A stretch of DNA of 6,145 bases. Origin: an uncultured Chitinophagales bacterium. GTDB taxonomy: Bacteria; Bacteroidota; Bacteroidia; Chitinophagales; Chitinophagaceae. Below are positions 1 through 5,335 of this stretch, piece by piece; position 1 is the stretch's first letter, and every line of letters begins with the position of its first letter. The DNA is taken from NCBI GenBank assembly GCA_946886475.1, contig CAMPIQ010000180.1, forward strand, positions 1 through 6,145, in the 5' to 3' direction. The notes beneath the pieces are model-generated. The model was not told the DNA's origin, did no database searches, and saw only the letters and a list, made by a program, of their open reading frames with translations. Position numbers and translations under genes: made by a program.

Positions 1-57
1 ATTCATATATATATCCTAATTTAATCCCTTATTGTAAAACCATCCAATCCAACTGCA

Positions 58-246
58 ATGAAAAATCAGATTCAAACCTCTCGCAGAGAGACAGCCGAAT
101 TACAGGCTAAAAATGCTATTCAAAAAATTCATAACTGGACAGAAAAGAATTACCCCAGGCTGGCCGCTGTTACCAGGTCAAGGTTAATTATTGAATGTCT
201 GATTGAAATGGCGGAAGAAAGGAAATACCTGGCAACACATAAGTAA
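58..246 (+). CDS. Small hypothetical protein (62 aa)
   Basis: I do not recognise this protein. The frame opens with ATG and closes with TAA, giving 62 residues that are charged, soluble-looking and mostly helical, with no signal peptide or membrane segment. The C-terminal half (about residues 33-57, containing [17 protein letters not shown]) resembles the second helix of ribbon-helix-helix DNA-binding proteins, where a T/S-R-S-x-L-I pattern is common. The N-terminal beta strand such a fold needs is not apparent, so this is only a weak resemblance. There is no Shine-Dalgarno sequence, which is normal in Bacteroidota, and no clear promoter in the 57 bases before it. It lies 122 bp upstream of ndk on the same strand, and ndk appears to have its own promoter. 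Sense-like codon use and natural residue composition favour a real gene, but its short length leaves doubt. Confidence 0.5.
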   Translation: MKNQIQTSRRETAELQAKNAIQKIHNWTEKNYPRLAAVTRSRLIIECLIEMAEERKYLATHK

Positions 247-335
247 CCTTTCTGCCTGTTCTGCATGCTGTTTTAGCGCATCTTATTTGTTATGCCTGGT
301 TTTTATTTCCTGCAGGGTCCTTGCGGCCAATACCC

Positions 336-343
336 TATTTTTG
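336..343 (+). promoter_or_regulatory. Candidate -7 box of the ndk promoter (TATTTTTG)
   Basis: TATTTTTG matches the Bacteroidota primary-sigma -7 consensus TAnnTTTG exactly and ends 25 bases before the ndk ATG. That would give a leader of roughly 20 nt. I see no convincing -33 TTG at the usual spacing, so this is a partial match. If real, it argues that ndk translation begins at 369 rather than at the in-frame TTG at 321, which lies upstream of the box. Confidence 0.35.
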
Positions 344-368
344 CGGCGAAAAATATAAAATCAGAATA

Positions 369-785
369 ATGACTAACAGAACATTTACTATGATCAAGCC
401 CGATGCCATGAAAAACGGGCATGCCGGGGCCATCCTTGACAAGATCATCAAAGCAGGTTTCAGGATCGTAGCCCTGAAGCAAACCTTGCTGACAAAGGAA
501 AAAGCCGGAGAATTTTATGCAGTTCACAAAGAAAGACCGTTTTATGGTGAACTCGTTCAGTTCATGAGCAGCGGGGTGATCATTGCAGCCATCCTGGAAA
601 AGCAAAATGCAGTTGCAGATTTCAGAACACTTATTGGTGCTACTGATCCCTCAAAAGCAGATGAAGGAACCATTAGAAAGTTGTTTGCAACTTCACTGGG
701 TGAAAATGCCGTTCACGGCAGCGACAGTGATGAAAATGCAGCCATTGAAGGAAGCTTTTTCTTTTCCGGACTTGAACAGTTCTGA
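369..785 (+). CDS. ndk: Nucleoside diphosphate kinase
   Basis: Ndk moves the gamma-phosphate of ATP onto nucleoside and deoxynucleoside diphosphates by a ping-pong mechanism through a phosphohistidine, keeping NTP and dNTP pools balanced in the cytoplasm. The 138-residue product has the normal length and all hallmarks: the start TFTMIKPDA (Lys10), Tyr50, Arg86, the GATDP segment with Thr92, Arg103, Asn113, and the active-site block NAVHGSDS with catalytic His116. These match the ATP-contacting and catalytic residues known from bacterial Ndk structures. The ATG at 369 is preferred because the N-terminus then fits the family. A TTG at 321 in the same frame would add 16 unrelated residues and would lie upstream of the likely promoter box. 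The gene is probably monocistronic, with a -7 box 26 bp upstream and a strong intrinsic terminator 25 bp past the stop. Confidence 0.97.
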   Translation: MTNRTFTMIKPDAMKNGHAGAILDKIIKAGFRIVALKQTLLTKEKAGEFYAVHKERPFYGELVQFMSSGVIIAAILEKQNAVADFRTLIGATDPSKADEGTIRKLFATSLGENAVHGSDSDENAAIEGSFFFSGLEQF

Positions 786-810
786 TATGGCATTCAAATA
801 ATTGAATTGG

Positions 811-833
811 GAGGCCTTCGGGCCTCTTTTTTT
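811..833 (+). terminator. Intrinsic terminator of ndk
   Basis: A perfect 6-bp stem, GAGGCC/GGCCTC, encloses a TTCG loop closed by C-G, which is the extra-stable cUUCGg tetraloop. Seven T residues (827-833) follow at once. It starts 25 bp after the ndk stop codon and is a canonical Rho-independent terminator on the + strand. Confidence 0.93.
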
Positions 834-860
834 ATAAGTAATTACCATTAAACTATTGTT

Positions 861-896
861 ATTCCGGTAATCCATTGGATTACCGGAATGTTTTTT
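861..896 (+). terminator. Perfect 13-bp hairpin with T-run: second terminator or regulatory hairpin
   Basis: ATTCCGGTAATCC (861-873) and its exact reverse complement (877-889) flank a 3-base spacer, ATT. One G and six T residues follow (891-896). The shape fits a second intrinsic terminator in tandem with the one at 811-833. The hairpin also sits only 28 bp before the ATG of the exported DUF3857 gene and overlaps where that gene's promoter should lie, so an operator role is possible. The T-run favours termination of ndk read-through. Confidence 0.6.
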
Positions 897-905
897 ATAT
901 AATTG
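874..905 (+). promoter_or_regulatory. Weak candidate promoter of the DUF3857 gene
   Basis: TATAATTG (898-905) differs from the Bacteroidota -7 consensus TAnnTTTG at one position. ATTG (874-877) lies 20 bases upstream, close to the expected -33 spacing. Transcription would start around 912, leaving a very short A-rich leader before the ATG at 925. The -33 element would sit at the centre of the 861-889 palindrome. AT-rich sequence makes chance matches likely. Confidence 0.2.
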
Positions 906-924
906 ATTTTTTCAAACGAAAACT

Positions 925-2844
925 ATGCGCTCCATATTCCGGCCGGTACTTATTTCCTCCTTCCTGTTAATTTCAGTTTTTTGTGTTTCACAATCGAACC
1001 CGGAAATTGAAACCATTACCCAGGACCAGTATAATTTAAAAGAATGTTCTTTTGATAAGGAAGCAGATGCGGTTGTGATATTCGATAAGGCTACATCTAA
1101 TTATGATGATGAGTACAGGTTAGTTACTACAAGAAGGATCAGGATAAAAATCCTGAAGGATAACGGAATTGAAAGGGCTAATATCAAAATACCCTATTAC
1201 AGTAAGGATGATTTTGAATTAATCAGGAAGATCGATGGATTTTCAGTTACCACTGGAGCAAATGGAGATCCTGAATGGAGCCACCTCGATAAAAAATCTA
1301 TTTATAAGCGAAAGATAAATGAACTGTATTCAGAAGTGAGTTTTGCCCTTCCCAATGTGAAGGCCGGCAGCATTATTGAGTACGGGTACGAAAGCATAAT
1401 GGAACATTATGGTGGATTGAACGACTGGTATTTTCAAACGGACATTCCGGTTATGTTCAGCTATTATAATCTTTATGTGGTTCCAAATGCAGTTTTTACT
1501 TATGTAGTAAAGAAGAGCCCTGCTCTTGATGTAGATATACAGCGCGATGCCCAGACAGGCCGCATCTCATTTGCTATGAAACACATCCCTGGTTTACGTG
1601 GTGAAAATTACAGTCCTTCATTCAGGAATTACCTTCAAAGAATAGACTTCCAGCTCTCCGCCGTAACCCGGTATGGTCAAACCATAAAATATACTACAAC
1701 ATGGCAACAGCTGAACAAAGAATTGCTGGAAGATAAAAATTTTGGCGGCGCATTAAAAAGATCCCTTGCCGGTTCTGATGATGTAAAACCAATATGGGAT
1801 AAGGCAGGAAGTCCATATGAAAGAATGGTAAGTATTTTCAATTATGTAAGATCAGGCATAATATGGAATGATATTGAATCAAAATATGCCATGAATCATG
1901 TAAAATCCGTACTGGCAGACAAAAAAGGTAGTAGTGGTGAGATCAACCTGCTTCTAATTAACCTGCTTCGTGGTGCAGGATTGAATGTATTTCCCCTTCT
2001 GGTAAGCGAGAGGTCGCACGGTAAGGTGGATACCACCTATTCTTTCCTTGACCAGTTCAATAAGGTTGTTGGCTGTGTGGAAATGGAAGGGAAAAAATAT
2101 ATACTTGATGCAACAGATTATTATACTCCTGTAAACATGATACCTGTTGAACTTTTAAATACTATTGGTTTTGTGGTTGATAAAAAGAATCCTGGGTTTA
2201 TATTACTCCGTGATGAGGGAAAAAAAAGGTATTACCATATTGACCTGAAGGGTACAGTTAGTGATAACCTGATGTTGAGCAAAACCAGGGTGAGTCAGTA
2301 TGATTATGCAAGAGTTGGAAATGCTGAAAAATACGCACATAATAAAGAAGCCTATCGGGGAAGGTTTGTGCAGGGTGTGCAAAATATAGAAGTCGATTCA
2401 TTTGAAATACACAACCTGGATATTGATTCAGCCGCACTGATTCATGAATTTAATATAAAACAGCCCTTGAACAGAACGGGAAACTATTATTTGTTGAACT
2501 ATAACTTTTTTACCGGTTTTGATAAGAATCCTTTTATTTCAGAGAATCGATTTACCAATATCGACTTTGGTGCGGAAACAACCTGCATACTGAATGCTGT
2601 ATTTAAAATTCCTGAATCCTTTACCATTGAACCTTTACCCAAAAACATAAAGCTCATGATTCCTGGCGGCAACCTGGTGGCTGCAAGAGAAATGAGCTTA
2701 TCAGGACAGGAATTGAGGGTTAGTTTGTTGATTGACATAAAAAGCGCGGAATTTAAATCCGAAGAATACCCGTCCATACAGGAGTTTTTCAGAAGGGTGG
2801 CAGAAATGCTTAACGAGCCGGTTCTTTTAAAGGGAAAACCTTAA
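925..2844 (+). CDS. Exported DUF3857 / transglutaminase-like domain protein
   Basis: This 639-residue protein has the architecture common in Bacteroidota. It begins with a signal peptide (residues 1 to about 23: a basic start, then a hydrophobic core around LISSFLLISVF). A DUF3857 beta-rich domain follows at about 45-220, with the hallmark FALPNVKAGSIIEYGYE (140-156) and WYFQTDIPV. A transglutaminase-like domain spans about 265-400, and a C-terminal DUF3858-like beta region with the family's EEYPSIQEFFRR ending completes it. Cys20 is not in a proper lipobox, so it is probably periplasmic or outer-membrane associated rather than a lipoprotein. The transglutaminase site looks dead: the Cys position of the G-x-C motif is Ser337 (GSSGE), the His of the FNHV motif is Lys380 (FNKVV), and only the Asp of LDAT (Asp395) remains. 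The domain probably binds or scaffolds rather than catalyses. The biological role of the family is unknown to me. It is flanked upstream by terminators, so it is likely transcribed alone. Confidence 0.88.
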   Translation: MRSIFRPVLISSFLLISVFCVSQSNPEIETITQDQYNLKECSFDKEADAVVIFDKATSNYDDEYRLVTTRRIRIKILKDNGIERANIKIPYYSKDDFELIRKIDGFSVTTGANGDPEWSHLDKKSIYKRKINELYSEVSFALPNVKAGSIIEYGYESIMEHYGGLNDWYFQTDIPVMFSYYNLYVVPNAVFTYVVKKSPALDVDIQRDAQTGRISFAMKHIPGLRGENYSPSFRNYLQRIDFQLSAVTRYGQTIKYTTTWQQLNKELLEDKNFGGALKRSLAGSDDVKPIWDKAGSPYERMVSIFNYVRSGIIWNDIESKYAMNHVKSVLADKKGSSGEINLLLINLLRGAGLNVFPLLVSERSHGKVDTTYSFLDQFNKVVGCVEMEGKKYILDATDYYTPVNMIPVELLNTIGFVVDKKNPGFILLRDEGKKRYYHIDLKGTVSDNLMLSKTRVSQYDYARVGNAEKYAHNKEAYRGRFVQGVQNIEVDSFEIHNLDIDSAALIHEFNIKQPLNRTGNYYLLNYNFFTGFDKNPFISENRFTNIDFGAETTCILNAVFKIPESFTIEPLPKNIKLMIPGGNLVAAREMSLSGQELRVSLLIDIKSAEFKSEEYPSIQEFFRRVAEMLNEPVLLKGKP

Positions 2845-2848
2845 TAAC

Positions 2849-2872
2849 AAAAAGCCCGGATTAACCAGGCTT
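2849..2872 (-). terminator. Terminator between convergent genes, best formed on the - strand
   Basis: The arms at 2852-2859 and 2865-2872 pair over 8 bp around a 5-base loop. Read on the - strand, the one irregular pair becomes a G-U wobble and the stem runs straight into a T-run (GGGCTTTTTG), so it suits the TraB/GumN gene that ends at 2922. Read on the + strand, the same position is a C-A mismatch and the nearest T-run (2886-2893) is 13 bases away, so it would stop + strand transcription from the DUF3857 gene less well. Confidence 0.6.
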
Positions 2873-2921
2873 CGTTCAGGGATGATTTTTTTTAACCAGT
2901 AACAGCAGGCTGGGAATGTAT

Positions 2922-3863
2922 TTATATTTCCTCTTCCTTCTTTTTAATTATCATATCATTTTTCACAGGATCTACCTTGTAGCCTGCTTTTCGTAATAAA
3001 TTGATCACTCCCTTATCGCCCGGAAGGTGGCCTGCGCCCACCGCTATCACCACTGCATTTTGCGGCATGAGCGTTTGTAGTTTGTTAGCCCAGTTTACAT
3101 TGCGGTTGTATAAAAGAATATCGGTATAGCCGGAAATGGATGCTTCTTTATTGATCAATTCATCCATTTTATTGAGCTCCTGGTTCCGGTAAGCATTGGT
3201 CATGATCACCAATTCAGCATCGTTGCCTTCCTTGCCGGAATCATTGATCATTTCAAGCAGGTATTTTGCCTGCGTGGCATAGGGAATCTGATCAAAAATA
3301 CCAAGCTGGTATTCAAGTGTCTCAAGCCCATCGATCTCTTTATTATGTTTGCCGGCTTCTTCCATTACCAGTTGTTCCATTACGATCATGTTCTGACATT
3401 GCTTTAATTGTTCCATCACCATGGAACCAACCAGCATGGGTTTGAATTTTTCAACCATTGAAAATGGCATCAACCCCCCTGTTTTCAATTCAAAGAAATT
3501 TTTCACTTTGGTGTAATCTTCTTCACTTAAAAGATCAGATAAGGTGGTATCGCCACGCATGGTCATTTTATTCATGGCACCCATCATCATGCCCATCATG
3601 TCGTCCATATCAATTTCAAGATAGACCCTGTCTGTATTTTTAATGGCATAACTAAGGCTATCACTGATACCTATATCATTAGCGCAGATCATGTGCATGG
3701 TGCCAAACAGATAAGAAGGCCGGGTTAAACCATTTCCCGAAATACGCCACAATAAAGTATTGTTATCAACCGGGATCTGGGTATTTGATTTGGTACGGGT
3801 ACCGGGACTACAGGCAACGAATCCAAAGGCAGCAAGCATTGAAAGCCATAATGATCTTTTCAT
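2922..3863 (-). CDS. TraB/GumN family lipoprotein
   Basis: This 313-residue protein carries a lipoprotein signal peptide (lipobox FVAC, Cys18), predicting a lipid anchor on the periplasmic side. That supports the ATG at 3863. The mature part has the TraB/GumN (PF01963-type) signature: a first GxxH motif, FGTMH (Gly54-His57), the acidic YLEID (Glu83), the central DGLETLEYQL region (178-187), and a C-terminal second GxxH motif, VGAGHLPGDKG (Gly276-His279), followed by LLRKAGYKV. The family is related to Tiki-type metal-dependent proteases, in which the GxxH histidines and an acidic residue bind the metal. Protease activity here is inference only, and the substrate is unknown. Residues 86-102 hold nine methionines, and the C-terminus is a basic/acidic tail (IIKKKEEEI). 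The upstream gene on the same strand is 184 bp away, so it probably has its own promoter, though I found no clear -7 box. It is not the conjugation protein TraB. Confidence 0.85.
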   Translation of the reverse strand: MKRSLWLSMLAAFGFVACSPGTRTKSNTQIPVDNNTLLWRISGNGLTRPSYLFGTMHMICANDIGISDSLSYAIKNTDRVYLEIDMDDMMGMMMGAMNKMTMRGDTTLSDLLSEEDYTKVKNFFELKTGGLMPFSMVEKFKPMLVGSMVMEQLKQCQNMIVMEQLVMEEAGKHNKEIDGLETLEYQLGIFDQIPYATQAKYLLEMINDSGKEGNDAELVIMTNAYRNQELNKMDELINKEASISGYTDILLYNRNVNWANKLQTLMPQNAVVIAVGAGHLPGDKGVINLLRKAGYKVDPVKNDMIIKKKEEEI

Positions 3864-3986
3864 GGTGGCAATTTAAATTTTTAGGTTGATAACACGCATT
3901 GGAAAAGAGGAATTACCGGAATTTTAGCAGGAATTACACGTATTTATTATCATCAGCCGGATAGAGTGAAAAAGCAGGACCCGGTA

Positions 3987-4036
3987 TGGTACAATGAACA
4001 CTTAAGCTTTTACATTTTGATTTTTCTTCTGTACCA
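3987..4036. repeat. Spaced inverted repeat TGGTACA/TGTACCA
   Basis: TGGTACA (3987-3993) and TGTACCA (4030-4036) are exact reverse complements separated by 36 bp, just past the ATP-grasp stop codon on the - strand. The spacer is AT-rich and no T-run follows, so it is not a clear terminator. The 3864-4047 gap otherwise holds no gene I can see. With only 7 bp per arm, chance is a fair explanation. Confidence 0.25.
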
Positions 4037-4047
4037 CCTGCCTGATA

Positions 4048-5088
4048 TCAATAATAAACCTCTGTCCAGTACCTTGAAAATCTTGTACCCCATTTAATTT
4101 CAAGTTTACCGGCATCAATGGTTTCACCAAGTTCCTGTTTAATGGCAAGCAGGGGCAGGTTAATGCCGGCACCGAGTGCGGCCACTATGGTGCCCTGAAC
4201 CCTTGGATTGATCTCCAGTAAGAGCGGTTCATGCGCTTCGTTCATTTTTATCTGAATGCCGGCATTTCCATGCAGGCCGGTGGCTTCAATAATCTGACGG
4301 CAGTAATGAATAATGGTTTCATCCTTTACAAATTCTCCCTGCACACTAATACCATTGACCATTTTTAATCTTGACCGGGGCACAATCACTACCGGCTTAC
4401 CATGATCGGCAATACAGTCAATTGAATATTCCGCTCCGGGTAAATATTCGCTTAAGAGTAATTCAGGAAATGGCTTCGAAGAAAGAATGTGTATGGCATG
4501 TGCATAGGTTATATTGATGTTATAGGGCTTTGCATTGAATAACATTTCAGATTCATCCAATGAATCTGAAACTATGCGCATACCCCTGCTGCCATTGGAT
4601 ACTGATGGCTTAAAGCAAAAAGACCTTTTTGGATGACCCAGTTCAAAAGCAGCGTGGATAAATTCTTCAACACTATGTACAATGCGGTGTTCGGGCACCC
4701 TGATGCCTTCGTTGTTCAGGAATTGATAACAGGCGGATTTATTATTTACAATTTCTATGACATCCGTTCCGGACACCACCACCCTGATTCCTTCTTTTTC
4801 AAATGCTTTTTTACTTGATGCCAGCCGGGATAGTTCTCTTGTTACCAGTGGTAGAATGATATCAATATTTTTATCCCTGCAGACCTGTAAAACGGTATGT
4901 ATAAAATCAGGATCCCCTGCTTCAGGTATCTGAACAAAATCATGCGTAAGATACCGGCCTGTAGCCTGGCTGTCCTTATCAGCAGCGATCACTGTGAAGG
5001 AAGGTTCCTGCAGAAGGCAATGAATAATGCCTGGCGCTCCCGGAGCTCCTGCCCCCGTCATGAGTATATTGATCCGCTTATTATTCAA
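4048..5088 (-). CDS. ATP-grasp domain protein (CarB-like ligase of unknown substrate)
   Basis: This 346-residue enzyme has a Rossmann-like pre-ATP-grasp domain (residues 1 to about 110, starting INILMTGAGAPGAPG) and an ATP-grasp fold (about 115-320). Visible ATP-grasp landmarks are Lys117 (NNKSACYQFL), Lys160 with the loop SNGSRGM (FKPSVSNGSRGM), Glu214 (LLSEYLPG), Glu220 and Asp224 (GAEYSIDC), Gln279 (AGIQIKM), and the Mg-binding Glu292/Asn294 in LLEINPRVQG. Such enzymes join a carboxylate to an amine or other nucleophile through an acyl-phosphate, using ATP. The fold resembles one half of carbamoyl-phosphate synthase large subunit, but at 346 residues it is a stand-alone ligase, not CarB. 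The start is TTG at 5088: an in-frame TGA lies directly upstream, and the first ATG (5061) would cut off the opening beta strand of the Rossmann domain. No partner gene (amidotransferase, HAD phosphatase, aminotransferase) is adjacent. The substrate cannot be read from the sequence. Confidence 0.85.
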   Translation of the reverse strand: MNNKRINILMTGAGAPGAPGIIHCLLQEPSFTVIAADKDSQATGRYLTHDFVQIPEAGDPDFIHTVLQVCRDKNIDIILPLVTRELSRLASSKKAFEKEGIRVVVSGTDVIEIVNNKSACYQFLNNEGIRVPEHRIVHSVEEFIHAAFELGHPKRSFCFKPSVSNGSRGMRIVSDSLDESEMLFNAKPYNINITYAHAIHILSSKPFPELLLSEYLPGAEYSIDCIADHGKPVVIVPRSRLKMVNGISVQGEFVKDETIIHYCRQIIEATGLHGNAGIQIKMNEAHEPLLLEINPRVQGTIVAALGAGINLPLLAIKQELGETIDAGKLEIKWGTRFSRYWTEVYY

Positions 5089-5335
5089 TCAGGCTGTTTG
5101 TGTTTGTATGCTGCTCTGCTGCGAAATTAATTCAATGAAAGGCTCATATTGTTTTTCCGGTGTGTGCAAGACTATATTTTTATACGGGCCTGATCTCAGG
5201 TGACAATTCATAAATAATTGTATGATGAAACCAGGCATTCAGTCATTTAATAAAAAATATATTTCTTTCAATGATCAGTTTTCATTCAGAACTTATGAAC
5301 GCTTGCATGATAAATGAAAAATACTAATATTTTTC
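5089..5335. other. Intergenic region with short inverted repeats and no convincing gene
   Basis: This AT-rich gap separates the UbiD-family gene from the ATP-grasp gene and should hold the promoter of the latter on the - strand. The best -7 candidate is TAATTTCG (5129-5122 on the - strand), one mismatch from TAnnTTTG, but no -33 TTG sits at the right distance. Two small inverted repeats lie close together: CCTGA-TC-TCAGG (5189-5200) and ACAATT-7-AATTGT (5203-5221). A 31-codon + strand frame (5222-5317) is open but unsupported. Confidence 0.4.
5316..5335 (-). terminator. AT-rich perfect hairpin abutting the UbiD-family stop codon
   Basis: GAAAAATA (5316-5323) and TATTTTTC (5328-5335) are exact reverse complements around a 4-base spacer, and the 5335 end touches the stop codon at 5338-5336. 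On the - strand the 3' arm is itself T-rich, but the stem has little G+C and no clean T-run follows. It could be a weak terminator or a 3'-end stabilising structure. Confidence 0.3.

Noticed and set aside
1..57. ATATATATAT run at the left edge as a repeat or promoter
   Set aside because: It is a short dinucleotide stretch with no -7/-33 match at sensible spacing to the 58-246 frame. Such runs are expected in AT-rich intergenic DNA.
321..368. Extended ndk start at TTG 321, adding 16 residues
   Set aside because: The extra residues do not belong to the Ndk family, the ATG at 369 gives the normal 138-residue length, and the likely promoter box (336-343) lies inside the extension.
303..605. Antisense open frame of 100 residues across ndk
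   Set aside because: It lies opposite the strongly conserved ndk coding sequence, has no family features, and is a by-product of ndk codon use.
583..801. Second + strand frame overlapping the end of ndk
   Set aside because: It is a shifted frame of ndk. The ndk frame carries the catalytic His116 block through this region.
3458..3643. + strand open frame inside the TraB/GumN gene
   Set aside because: It is antisense to the conserved lipoprotein gene, and the Met-rich stretch on the other strand explains its His/Pro/Ser-rich composition.
2922..3863. Conjugation protein TraB
   Set aside because: The name clash is only with the TraB/GumN family. The product has the GxxH motifs and a lipobox, and no conjugation genes are nearby.
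4048..5088. Carbamoyl-phosphate synthase large subunit (carB) or a fragment of it
   Set aside because: CarB is about 1,070 residues with two ATP-grasp halves. This is a complete 346-residue single-domain ligase with its own start and stop and no sign of truncation.
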